From NCBI GenBank assembly GCA_002427525.1, contig DIRP01000023.1, positions 1 through 64,000 on the forward strand: a DNA stretch of 64,000 nt, read 5' to 3'. The position numbers were made by a program, and so were the translations under genes. The first letter of the stretch is position 1. Each line of letters begins with the position of its first letter. Origin of the DNA: Bacteroidales bacterium UBA5433 (GTDB taxonomy: Bacteria > Bacteroidota > Bacteroidia > Bacteroidales > UBA932). Below the pieces are notes generated by a model. It had not been told where the DNA came from. It made no database searches and saw only the letters and a program-made list of their open reading frames with translations. This document shows, piece by piece, positions 8,839 to 16,048 of this stretch.

Positions 8839-9995
8839 AGGGCGAGCATTTCGTCTTCGCCGGGGTAGGTGTGGCAGGGGGCAAGGAAACCGATTTGTTT
8901 GGTGATCTGGTCCACAAAGGGTTTGCTGTGGGCAATGCCGCCGGTAAAAAGGATGGCGTCGATGTGGCCGTGCAGAACGGCAGCCATGGCGCCAATTTCT
9001 TTGGCTACGGTGTAGGCCATTGCATTAAAAACAGCCGTTGCCGAGAGTGCCGAGGGGGTGGCACTTGCCGAGGGGGCAGTGGCAGAAGCGGTGCTGGTGG
9101 TGGGGGTGGCCGGTGTGGTGGTGGTGTTGCTGGCGGGAGTGGCCGGTGTGGTGGCCTGGGCCTGGGCATCGGCCTGGGCCTCGGCTTGGATGCGGGCGCA
9201 GAGTTCCAGGAAGGAGTTGGTGCCGGAGAGGGCGACCATGCCGCCTTGGCCGGCGATTTTTTTGCGGATTTCCTCAAAAGTGTATTTGCCTGAGAAACAG
9301 AGGTGTGCGAGTGAAAGAGCGGGGATGGAGCCGGCGCGTTCGGGAGCAATGGGGCCTTCTCCCTGCAGGGCGTCGTTTACATCTATGATGCGGCCTTTGC
9401 AATGGGCTCCAACGGAAATGCCTCCGCCTAGATGCACTACTATGAGATTCAGTTGGTTGTATGGGGTGCCGCAGTCTGCTGCGTAGCGTTTTGCGATGGC
9501 TTTTTGGTTGAGTGCGTGCAGGATGGAGCTGCGTTGGATTTCCGAGAATCCGGTGATGCGGGCTACGTCCAGGAGTTCGTCAACGACAACGGGGTCGGCA
9601 ATAAATGCCTGGCAGTCCGGGATTTGTGAGGCTATGCTGTGGGCCAACAGTCCTCCCAGGTTGGAGGCATGCTCGCCTCCGTATCCTTCCGACAGGTGTT
9701 TGATCATGAGGTCGTTAACAGTGTACGTGCCTGATGGAATGGGCTTAACCAGGCCTCCGCGTCCAATGACAGCAGCGAAATTTTGCAGGTGGAGTTTGTT
9801 TGCGGTCAGTTCGTTCAAAATGGTTTCTTTGCGGAACTCGTATTGTTGAAAAACGCGGGGGTAGGGGGCCAGCTCTTTAGCGGTGTGTCGGATGGTGGTA
9901 GAGAAAATTTCGTGCAGGTCTTCCAAAGCTGCTTCATATACGGCTATTTTTGTGGAGGTGGATCCGGGATTTATTACTAGAATCTGCGTTTTCAT
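8781..9995 (-). CDS. buk: Butyrate kinase
   Basis: Butyrate kinase converts butyryl-phosphate and ADP to butyrate and ATP in the cytoplasm. It belongs to the acetate kinase/ASKHA superfamily: KTQILVINPGSTSTKIAVY opens the first phosphate-binding loop, and VIGRGGLVKPI, VVHLGGGISV and FTGGIAHS follow. I place the start at 9995 because the family begins a few residues before INPGS; an in-frame ATG at 10022 lies on the predicted -7 box, so it is unlikely. The protein is 404 residues against about 355 normally. The excess is an Ala/Thr/Ser/Pro-rich insertion at about residues 265-320, between the ELCARIQAE helix and AVFNAMAYTV. The 3' end is duplicated beyond the stop. ptb lies directly upstream. 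Confidence 0.93.
   Translation of the reverse strand: MKTQILVINPGSTSTKIAVYEAALEDLHEIFSTTIRHTAKELAPYPRVFQQYEFRKETILNELTANKLHLQNFAAVIGRGGLVKPIPSGTYTVNDLMIKHLSEGYGGEHASNLGGLLAHSIASQIPDCQAFIADPVVVDELLDVARITGFSEIQRSSILHALNQKAIAKRYAADCGTPYNQLNLIVVHLGGGISVGAHCKGRIIDVNDALQGEGPIAPERAGSIPALSLAHLCFSGKYTFEEIRKKIAGQGGMVALSGTNSFLELCARIQAEAQADAQAQATTPATPASNTTTTPATPTTSTASATAPSASATPSALSATAVFNAMAYTVAKEIGAMAAVLHGHIDAILFTGGIAHSKPFVDQITKQIGFLAPCHTYPGEDEMLALATNALNILTGKETPREYL
9035..9200 (-). repeat. Low-complexity in-frame insertion within buk
   Basis: On the minus strand the sequence is a run of GCC/ACC/AGC-type codons encoding Ala, Thr, Ser and Pro, with repeated ATPAT-, TPATP- and SASAT-like units. It has no counterpart in butyrate kinases as I know the family, and conserved motifs resume on both sides in the same frame. 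Confidence 0.8.
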
Positions 9996-10023
9996 GAGTG
10001 GCATAATTTTATGGGGGAGCAAA

Positions 10024-10053
10024 CAAAGTTAAAAAAAATAAGGGGCTGTTCAA
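10024..10053 (-). promoter_or_regulatory. Promoter of buk, overlapping the ptb terminator
   Basis: On the minus strand TTG (10053-10051), 19 bp and TAACTTTG (10031-10024) match the consensus. The -33 element lies in the loop side of the ptb terminator hairpin and the U-tract forms the spacer. The predicted leader is about 25 nt to the ATG at 9995. Confidence 0.55.
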
Positions 10054-10064
10054 CAGCCCCTTAT
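10031..10064 (-). terminator. Intrinsic terminator downstream of ptb
   Basis: A 13-bp stem (ATAAGGGGCTGTT / AACAGCCCCTTAT) with a minimal loop at 10038-10064 is followed, on the minus strand, by seven or more T. It would stop ptb transcripts before buk. Confidence 0.8.
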
Positions 10065-10088
10065 ACCTTATTGGCTTTTTTTTGGTTT

Positions 10089-10991
10089 TTATTTTGCAGT
10101 CACTGCCGCGAGGGCGATGGAGTTGAGCTTGGTGTTGGTGGAATCGGCTCGGCTTGAAAGGACACAAGGGGCCGAGGCGCCCACAACGATGGCGGCTTGC
10201 TGTGACTCGGGGCTCAGTTGGCTGAGGCTCTTGTACATGACGTTGGCGCTTTCGATGTTGGGGAAGAGCATGCAGTCCACGTCGCCGGCTACAGGGCTCT
10301 GCAGTTTTTTGATGGCAACTGCCTCGGCACTAAGGCATACGTCGAGGGCCATGGGGCCGTCGGCTACGCAGCCGGTAATCTGGTTGCGGTCGACCATCTT
10401 GGAGAGGATGGCGGCGTCTACGCAGGCGGGCATGCCGGGGAGCATTTGTTCCGTGGCGGCGACAAAGGCGACTTTGGGTTTGGGGATGCCGAGTGCGTGT
10501 GCGGTGTTGACCAGGTAGCGTGTCATGGCGGTTTTCTGGTTGAGATCCGGTGCCGGAATGACAGCTATGTCGCTTAGGATGATGAATTTATGGTAGTTGG
10601 GATGTGTCAGTACCGATACGTGGCTGAGGACGGCTTTCGGGGGCAGCAGTCCTTTTTCTTTGTTCAGGATGGCGCGCATGTATTTGTCGGTACTGCATTG
10701 TCCTTTCATGAGGATGTCACCTTCTCCGTTTCTGACCATTTCGACGGCGCGGGCGATGGCGCTCAGTTCGTCTTCTATGTTGATAATGGTAAATGTGGCG
10801 GGGTCGATGCCTTCTTCGTGGCAGACAGAGAGGATCTGTTGTTGTTTTCCAACGAGGATTCCATCTACAATGCCTTTTTTAATAGCTTGGTAAACCGCGG
10901 AAATGGTGTGATCGTCAACGCCCCAGGCGGCTACCAGCCTTTTTTTCTTTTGTGAGCGTAGCAGCTCAAATATTTCTTCAAATGATTTCAT
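10089..10991 (-). CDS. ptb: Phosphate butyryltransferase
   Basis: This 300-residue enzyme exchanges CoA for phosphate on butyryl-CoA, making butyryl-phosphate for Buk. It fits the PTA_PTB fold: MKSFEEIFELLRSQKKKRLVAA at the N-terminus, GEGDILMKGQCST near residue 98, LSDIAVIPAPDL near 145, then KVAFVAATEQM and the C-terminal ANVMYKSLSQLS and IVVGASAPCVLSSRAD segments typical of phosphate butyryltransferases. Length is normal. It lies between ackA (47 nt upstream) and buk, all on the minus strand. A terminator follows it, so ptb and buk can be transcribed separately. Confidence 0.92.
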   Translation of the reverse strand: MKSFEEIFELLRSQKKKRLVAAWGVDDHTISAVYQAIKKGIVDGILVGKQQQILSVCHEEGIDPATFTIINIEDELSAIARAVEMVRNGEGDILMKGQCSTDKYMRAILNKEKGLLPPKAVLSHVSVLTHPNYHKFIILSDIAVIPAPDLNQKTAMTRYLVNTAHALGIPKPKVAFVAATEQMLPGMPACVDAAILSKMVDRNQITGCVADGPMALDVCLSAEAVAIKKLQSPVAGDVDCMLFPNIESANVMYKSLSQLSPESQQAAIVVGASAPCVLSSRADSTNTKLNSIALAAVTAK

Positions 10992-11013
10992 ATGTAGTAT
11001 GTGATTTAGTTCA

Positions 11014-11046
11014 GGTTCAATTTGTGTGGTTTGTGGTTCAATTTGT
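11014..11046 (-). repeat. Duplication (period 21 bp) spanning the ackA stop codon
   Basis: GGTTCAATTTGT occurs at 11014-11025 and again at 11035-11046 (plus strand). The second copy contains the ackA stop codon (11038-11040), so an identical segment including a TGA is repeated 21 bp beyond the gene end. Confidence 0.75.
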
Positions 11047-12249
11047 CAGGTTCAGGGTGTCGGTGGCAATCACCAGTTCTTCGTCTGTGCTGATGACAGC
11101 AATTTTAGTGCCCGAGCTGTTGGTAGAGAGAATGGTGTCTTCTCCGCGTACGGTTTTGTTTTTTTCTTTGTCAAAGGTAACACCTAAGTAGCCTAAACGG
11201 GTGCCAATGAGTTCGCGAACGTGTGCGTCGTTTTCGCCGATGCCTCCGGTGAAGACAATCAGGTCTGCTCCGTTCATGGCTGCTGCGTAGGCGCCGATGT
11301 ATTTTAACACCCTGTAGGAGAAGGTTTTGTGTGCCAGTATGGCGCGGGGGTTGCCTTCGCGAACGGCGTTTTCAATATCCCGGCAATCTGAACTCGGCCC
11401 GTAAAGACCAAGGAGTCCGCATTTTTTGTTCAGGAAGTTGTTGGTTTCTGCTGCAGTCCAGCCTTCTTTTTCTTGCAGGAAGGTGACGATGGAGGGGTCA
11501 ATATCGCCGGTGCGGGTTCCCATGACGAGGCCTTCAAGCGGGGTGAATCCCATGGAGGTGTCGATGGATTTTCCGTTTTTTATAGCGGTAATGGACGAGC
11601 CGTTGCCCAGGTGGCATGTAATGATTTTGGATTTGTCGAAATCCAGTCCTGTTAGTTTGCAGGCTTTGCGTGCAACAAATTTGTGGCTGGTGCCGTGGAA
11701 TCCGTACCTGCGGATGTTGTATTTTTCATACATTTCGTAAGGAACGGCGTACATATAGGCGTAATCGGGCATGGTTTGGTGGAAAGCTGTATCAAATACG
11801 GCCACTTGTTTTGCTTTGGGCAGCAGTTTGTCAATTGCATTGATACCCAGTAAGTGAGCCGGGTTGTGGAGCGGTGCCAGTTCTGCCAGTTTTTGAATAT
11901 TTTCTTTTACTTGCTTGTTAATGACTACACTATCCTTGTAGTAATGGCCTCCCTGAGCAACGCGGTGTCCTACAGCCTGGATTTCTTCAAGCGATTTCAG
12001 CACGCCCCATTTGGAATCTGTCAACAGGTTCAGTACTCCCTGAATACCTGCTGTATGATCGGGGACAGGTTGCTCGACTTTGTATTTTTCCCGGTCGCCA
12101 ATGAGTCTTTTATGGGTTACTATTCCCATTTCCAGGCCAATGCGTTCTACTATACCTTGTGCCAGAAGCGTATAGTCGTTTTCTGCCTTCATATTAAGCA
12201 CTTTATACTTAATGGAAGAACTGCCGCAATTTAAAACAAGAATTGTCAT
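11038..12249 (-). CDS. ackA: Acetate kinase
   Basis: The 403-residue enzyme makes acetate and ATP from acetyl-phosphate. ASKHA motifs are complete: ILVLNCGSSSIKYK at the N-terminus (substrate Asn7), FDTAFHQTMP, RRYGFHGTSHK, ITCHLGNGSSI, SMGFTPLEGLVMGTRTGDIDP and FTGGIGENDAHVR. Length is standard. It is the first gene of the acidogenic cluster ackA-ptb-buk on the minus strand and has its own promoter at 12314-12344. No pta is seen here, so acetyl-phosphate must come from an enzyme encoded elsewhere or from relaxed Ptb activity (inference). Confidence 0.97.
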   Translation of the reverse strand: MTILVLNCGSSSIKYKVLNMKAENDYTLLAQGIVERIGLEMGIVTHKRLIGDREKYKVEQPVPDHTAGIQGVLNLLTDSKWGVLKSLEEIQAVGHRVAQGGHYYKDSVVINKQVKENIQKLAELAPLHNPAHLLGINAIDKLLPKAKQVAVFDTAFHQTMPDYAYMYAVPYEMYEKYNIRRYGFHGTSHKFVARKACKLTGLDFDKSKIITCHLGNGSSITAIKNGKSIDTSMGFTPLEGLVMGTRTGDIDPSIVTFLQEKEGWTAAETNNFLNKKCGLLGLYGPSSDCRDIENAVREGNPRAILAHKTFSYRVLKYIGAYAAAMNGADLIVFTGGIGENDAHVRELIGTRLGYLGVTFDKEKNKTVRGEDTILSTNSSGTKIAVISTDEELVIATDTLNLTN

Positions 12250-12251
12250 AG

Positions 12252-12283
12252 TTGGTTTTGGTAAGATTTTTTTATTAATTTTG
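12252..12283 (+). promoter_or_regulatory. Possible promoter of comEC
   Basis: TTG (12252-12254), 21 bp and TAATTTTG (12276-12283) on the plus strand form a near-ideal Bacteroidetes promoter pointing at comEC, back to back with the ackA promoter. Confidence 0.45.
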
Positions 12284-12313
12284 AGGTACTTGTAATTGAT
12301 TCTGAAGAATCGG

Positions 12314-12344
12314 CAAAATTACAGAAACTATACGTGACTTGCAA
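12314..12344 (-). promoter_or_regulatory. Promoter of ackA (TTG-N20-TAATTTTG)
   Basis: On the minus strand TTG at 12344-12342 and TAATTTTG at 12321-12314 are spaced by 20 bp. The predicted leader is about 60 nt. Confidence 0.6.
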
Positions 12345-12346
12345 GC

Positions 12347-14689
12347 TTGAGGAGAAGGAAAAATAGTGCAGCATTCCCGCCCGCTGCCGCAGTTCTTTGC
12401 GGCACTTTGGGCGGTCTTTATTTTGGGGGTGGCGCCGGTGGGGCCGTTTCCGGTATTTTCTTTAGGCCGAGGCCGGGGCCAGAGTTAAGCTTGGAGCGGA
12501 CGTTGGGGCCGGGTTTGGTATTTGATCCGAGGCTGAGGCTTTGGCTCTGGGTTTTGGCTTTTTTCACGCTGTTGCTGCTGCTGTGCTTTTTTGCCGGCCT
12601 GTGGTTTCTCAGGCGCCGCCCGGGGCATGTGCACATCAGGAAAGGTGTGGGCCGAGCTTCCGGTGGTGCGCTGCGCGTCTACTCCCAAAGCCAGCTGCGG
12701 TACCGGTTTGGGCGCCCTCTGTATTTCCTGGGGCTGGCTGCCTTGTGTTTTGTTTCCTTTTGGAATGGCTTTTTGCGTCAGTATCCGGTCGGGAGTGGCT
12801 CCGGATCTGGCCTCGGGTCTGGCTCCGGGTCTGGCGGGGCTTCGGGGTCCGTGCTGCAGTCGGGTGAGAAGGTGCATTTGTATTTGCGGGTGATGGATTT
12901 TCCGGTGTTCGTTGTGACTGCGCAGGGGAGGCATTACCAGCGGGTGGATTGCCGTCTGGTGGCGTATGCCGGGGACAGGTATGAGGAAATTCCCGGGAAT
13001 GAGAATCTGGTTGTTTACATACTCGATGAAAATGCGGCGGGATTGGGCGAAAAAGCTGTGGAATTGGGCGAAAATGGGGCGGGATTGGGCGAAAATAGGG
13101 CGGGTGCTTTGCCGGGGAAGAAAATGCAGTGGCTTCCGGGGGATCTGTTTGTGACGCATTGCAAAACATTTTCAATCGGAGGGGAAAAGGAGGCCTCGGC
13201 TTTGGGTTCAGCTTCCGGCTCGGGATCGGGGACGACTTTGGCCTCGGCTTTGGGTTCAGCTTCCAGTCCGGCTTCGGCCTCGGCTTTCCGTCAGCAAAGC
13301 AAAACTGATTTTGACTATCCGGCGTATATGGCTCGCCGAGGGTTTTACCATCGTGCCTACGTGTATGATTACAAGCGTGTTGAAGGGAAGTTGACCGCTA
13401 GGGAAAAGCTACTGAGGTTACGGGTTCCGTTGTCGGCGGGTTGGGGGCAAATAGCAGAAAATGCAGATGGGGCGGAGGTTCGGGAAGCGCGGGATGTGCA
13501 GGAGGTTCGGGAGAGGAGGAAGCGTGCCGGGACGTTGCTTTTAGGAATTTGTTTGGGGGATAAAAACAATTTGGGGAAGGATGTTCGGGAGCGGTTTAAT
13601 GCAGTTGGTGCAGGTCATGTGCTGGCAGTTAGCGGATTACATGTGGGGGCGTTGTATGGCAGTTTTATTTGGATCCTGGAGTTGTGGAGCAGGCTGAAAA
13701 AGAACAGGCGGTACAGGTTCCGAAGAAAACGCTTTTCGAGAAAGGGGCCTTCGGTGGGAAAATTTTCAAGGCAATCCGGGCGGGGGCTTTCGGGTGTGGA
13801 GCTGCAGGCGTGGAGGCTGATGGTGCTAAAAACGTATTCGGTGCGGAGGGGTACCTGGGTGCATGTTCCGGCGTTGGTGCTTATCTGGATGTATGCTGCA
13901 GTTGTGGGGTTTAGTACGAGCGTGATGCGTGCAGCTTTGATGCTGACGGTTTATGGAGTTGGGAAGTTGCTGGGGTACAGAGCATTTGGTTTGAATGTTT
14001 TGTCTATTGCTGCGTTGTTGCTAGTGGTGATCGAGCCGATGTATTTGTTTGATTTGGGTTTTCAGTTGTCTTTTAGTGCGGTGTTGAGCCTGATGTTGTT
14101 TTTCCCGTTGTTTCGGAACGTATTGAGTGTGCGGAAAACCGTGCCTCGGTATTTGTGGGAGTTGTTTTGCTGTTCCTTGTCGGTGCAGGTGGGAACGCTG
14201 TGGTTGTCGTGGGGGACATTTGGCATATTGCCTTTGTATGCTTTGTTCTGCAATATGCTGGTGGTCCCGCTGGCAACGTTGATTTTGTATTCGTTTATGG
14301 GGTATCTGGTGGTATTTGGCGTGGGTCGTTTGCTGGTGCTTCTTTTGGGTGGTACTGCTGCCGGTGTTGTGGGGAGTATTGAGGGCGGTATTGCGGGAAG
14401 TGTAGCTGCCGACGTTGCAGGCGGTGTAGCTGTCGATATTGTGGGCAGTGTCGATATCGGTGGCGTGGGAAATATCCAGGCCGGTATTGTAAAAAGTGTG
14501 CAGGCTGTGCTGAAGTTTGTGACGGACGTAATGCATTATTTGGCAGACTGGATTGATAGGGTGGTGGGGTTTTTTGCCGGGTTGCCTTTTGGAGTTGTTG
14601 AGTATCAGCTTACTGCAGTTGAACAAGTGCTTTTAGTATGGTGTACGTTCTATCTGTATTTTGCTTTGCGAGAGCGGGAGCGGGAGTGA
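12347..14689 (+). CDS. comEC: ComEC/Rec2 family competence protein, N-terminus possibly frameshifted
   Basis: This integral membrane protein belongs to the family that forms the inner-membrane DNA channel in natural transformation. The open frame starts at a TTG and gives 780 residues. Hallmarks are AVGAGHVLAVSGLHVGALYG near residue 425, a series of hydrophobic helices and an OB-like DUF4131 region before it. No C-terminal metallo-beta-lactamase domain is present. Residues 1-45 look like a shadow frame. Instead, GTG at 12366 (after GGAGAAGG) opens another frame with a convincing first helix, PLPQFFAALWAVFILGVA, which ends at TAA 12486. A frameshift between about 12420 and 12486 is likely. The protein also carries Gly/Ser-rich insertions near 148-165 and 283-310, GLGEN repeats near 225-250, and a VAGGVAVDIVGSV tract near 670-715. 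Confidence 0.8.
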   Translation: MRRRKNSAAFPPAAAVLCGTLGGLYFGGGAGGAVSGIFFRPRPGPELSLERTLGPGLVFDPRLRLWLWVLAFFTLLLLLCFFAGLWFLRRRPGHVHIRKGVGRASGGALRVYSQSQLRYRFGRPLYFLGLAALCFVSFWNGFLRQYPVGSGSGSGLGSGSGSGGASGSVLQSGEKVHLYLRVMDFPVFVVTAQGRHYQRVDCRLVAYAGDRYEEIPGNENLVVYILDENAAGLGEKAVELGENGAGLGENRAGALPGKKMQWLPGDLFVTHCKTFSIGGEKEASALGSASGSGSGTTLASALGSASSPASASAFRQQSKTDFDYPAYMARRGFYHRAYVYDYKRVEGKLTAREKLLRLRVPLSAGWGQIAENADGAEVREARDVQEVRERRKRAGTLLLGICLGDKNNLGKDVRERFNAVGAGHVLAVSGLHVGALYGSFIWILELWSRLKKNRRYRFRRKRFSRKGPSVGKFSRQSGRGLSGVELQAWRLMVLKTYSVRRGTWVHVPALVLIWMYAAVVGFSTSVMRAALMLTVYGVGKLLGYRAFGLNVLSIAALLLVVIEPMYLFDLGFQLSFSAVLSLMLFFPLFRNVLSVRKTVPRYLWELFCCSLSVQVGTLWLSWGTFGILPLYALFCNMLVVPLATLILYSFMGYLVVFGVGRLLVLLLGGTAAGVVGSIEGGIAGSVAADVAGGVAVDIVGSVDIGGVGNIQAGIVKSVQAVLKFVTDVMHYLADWIDRVVGFFAGLPFGVVEYQLTAVEQVLLVWCTFYLYFALRERERE
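13192..13264 (+). repeat. In-frame 48-bp tandem duplication in comEC
   Basis: A 25-bp segment (GGCCTCGGCTTTGGGTTCAG plus five bases) occurs at 13192-13216 and 13240-13264. The 48-bp period equals 16 codons and encodes ASALGSAS twice inside a Gly/Ser-rich insertion. Confidence 0.9.
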
Positions 14690-14707
14690 ACGGTGGCGCG
14701 AATTGGG

Positions 14708-14820
14708 CTGCTAGATTCAATCAAGCGCGCCAAAAAAAATTGAAGAAAATGTATTTAATTGAAATACACAGTGTTGTAGAGTTGTTTAAAAAAGTTGGCG
14801 CGCTTGATTGAATCTAGCAG
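14708..14820. repeat. REP/RAYT-associated palindromic element, copy 1
   Basis: Perfect 26-bp inverted repeats (14708-14733 and 14795-14820; arms contain CTAGATTCAATCAAGCGCGC) enclose 61 bp of A-rich sequence. A second copy at 15878-15984 has the same arms and a spacer of exactly the same length with clear homology. The pair brackets the transposase gene. Arms of this length can form a long hairpin in single-stranded DNA, the form acted on by Y1 transposases. Confidence 0.9.
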
Positions 14821-14841
14821 TGCGCCAAAAGGAGAAATTTT

Positions 14842-15687
14842 ATGTGGTATCATATCAGTGTACAGGGAAATAAGGGTCAAAGTATGTTTTGGACTAATAA
14901 AGAAATACTTCATGCCATTGATCTTTTGGGAGTTTACAGTCATTTGCATAAAGTAGATGTGCTGGCTTATCAGTTTTTATCAAATCATTATCATTTGATT
15001 GTAGCCTGTGATAAACCAACGGATTTCATGCATGGATTTAGAATTAGTTATTCGCAATATTTTAATAACAAATACAATACATCAGGTTCTGTTGGGAAGC
15101 ATCACTATTCGTGTGGAGTGATTTCAAATCGTACCAAATTGGAAGACAGATTGATTTACGTTTTGAGAAACTCTGTCAAACACGGAATTGAGGAGCATCC
15201 GTATTGCGATCCATACAATTCTGCTCAATACTATTTTTTAAAAGAACGCAATATGTATGAACCTGAAAAGCTGCGAATTGCAGGAAAAAAGTATACGCTT
15301 AACAACAGCAATTATTATATTCCTGAACATTTTTTATTGGATTCCGGAGGGCACATTTATCCGCGCAGTTTTTTGAATTACAAGGCAGTGGAAAATGTGT
15401 TTAAACTTTATTCCAATTTTTTACAGAAAATTTCGACACCCACAGAAAATGAGGTTATTGCTAATAACGGGAAGCCTCCAACTCCAAAAAAAATAAAAAT
15501 AAACGATCTGTTGCTTAGCGAAAAGATAGTGGAACTTATTAAACCAAGAACTATTCTTTCTTTAGATATTGATGAGGTGGTTTCATTATGCCGAAAATTT
15601 ACAAAGAGCCGGTCGGTATCTGTCAGGCAATTGAGCCGAGTTTTTGGAATTCCCGAAACGAGCCTGCGCCGGTTGCTTTCCACGTAG
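14842..15687 (+). CDS. REP-associated tyrosine transposase (Y1_Tnp / RAYT-like)
   Basis: The 281-residue protein matches IS200/IS605-like single-strand transposases domesticated as RAYTs. It opens MWYHISVQG, has the HUH metal-binding motif as NHYHLIV (about residues 48-54), and then YVLRNSVKHGI near 106-118, the region holding the catalytic tyrosine in the family. A C-terminal extension ends in a helix-turn-helix-like segment (SVRQLSRVFGIPETSLRRLL), resembling DnaA-like DNA-binding tails of some members. It is AT-richer than comEC and has a strong Shine-Dalgarno AAAAGGAG 8 nt before the ATG, unusual here and consistent with acquisition. Two palindromic elements flank it, the expected substrate. 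Confidence 0.9.
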   Translation: MWYHISVQGNKGQSMFWTNKEILHAIDLLGVYSHLHKVDVLAYQFLSNHYHLIVACDKPTDFMHGFRISYSQYFNNKYNTSGSVGKHHYSCGVISNRTKLEDRLIYVLRNSVKHGIEEHPYCDPYNSAQYYFLKERNMYEPEKLRIAGKKYTLNNSNYYIPEHFLLDSGGHIYPRSFLNYKAVENVFKLYSNFLQKISTPTENEVIANNGKPPTPKKIKINDLLLSEKIVELIKPRTILSLDIDEVVSLCRKFTKSRSVSVRQLSRVFGIPETSLRRLLST

Positions 15688-15824
15688 GTGGTGCAGGTGG
15701 CTTTCCATGTAGGTGGTTGCAGGTTGCTTTCCATATAGGTGGTTGCAGGTGGCTTTCCATGTAGGTGGCGTAGGTGGCTTTCCATGTAGGTGGCCCAGGT
15801 GGCTTTCTATGTAGGTGGTGCCGG
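15676..15824 (+). repeat. Minisatellite of about 25-27-bp units starting at the RAYT stop codon
   Basis: Six degenerate units with the core TTTCCATGTAGGTGG followed by TGCAGGTGGC lie head to tail. The first unit contains the last codons and the TAG stop of the transposase gene. Spacing is nearly uniform with no unique spacers, so this is not a CRISPR. Together with the palindromic element at 15878-15984 it fills the 361-bp gap before the PurF-like gene. Confidence 0.9.
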
Positions 15825-15877
15825 CTGTTGGTTCATTTTGGTGCATTTTTGCGTGTTTTGGCGCACTTTGGCGCAGT

Positions 15878-15984
15878 CTAGATTCAATCAAGCGCGCCAA
15901 AAAAAATGGGGAAAAATGTATTTGGCTGAAATCTAAACGATTGTGGAGGTGGTGAAAAAAGTTGGCGCGCTTGATTGAATCTAG
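15878..15984. repeat. REP/RAYT-associated palindromic element, copy 2
   Basis: Perfect 23-bp inverted repeats (15878-15900 and 15962-15984) enclose a 61-bp spacer homologous to that of copy 1 (shared AAAAATGTATTT, GAAAT and AAAAAAG blocks). The left flank TTTTGGCGCACTTTGGCGCA resembles the flanks of copy 1 (inverted) and of the half-site at 47122-47163, so the element probably extends beyond the arms. Confidence 0.9.
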
Positions 15985-16019
15985 GGAGCAGCCGCATGGC
16001 AAAAATCTGCAAGTTTCTG

Positions 16020-16027
16020 TATATTTG
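16020..16027 (+). promoter_or_regulatory. -7 box of the PurF-like gene
   Basis: TATATTTG lies 21 bp before the ATG at 16049. No clear TTG is found at the -33 position. Confidence 0.45.
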
Positions 16028-16048
16028 CGGCACTAAATCAGAGTTATT

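Noticed and set aside
8640..9293. Gly/Val-rich plus-strand ORF of 217 codons opposite buk
   Set aside because: It is the complement of the Buk low-complexity insertion and the duplicated 3' end; the composition is explained by those repeats.
15676..15824. Possible CRISPR array
   Set aside because: Units of about 25 bp are contiguous, with no unique spacers of constant length, no cas genes, and the first unit is coding sequence of the transposase.
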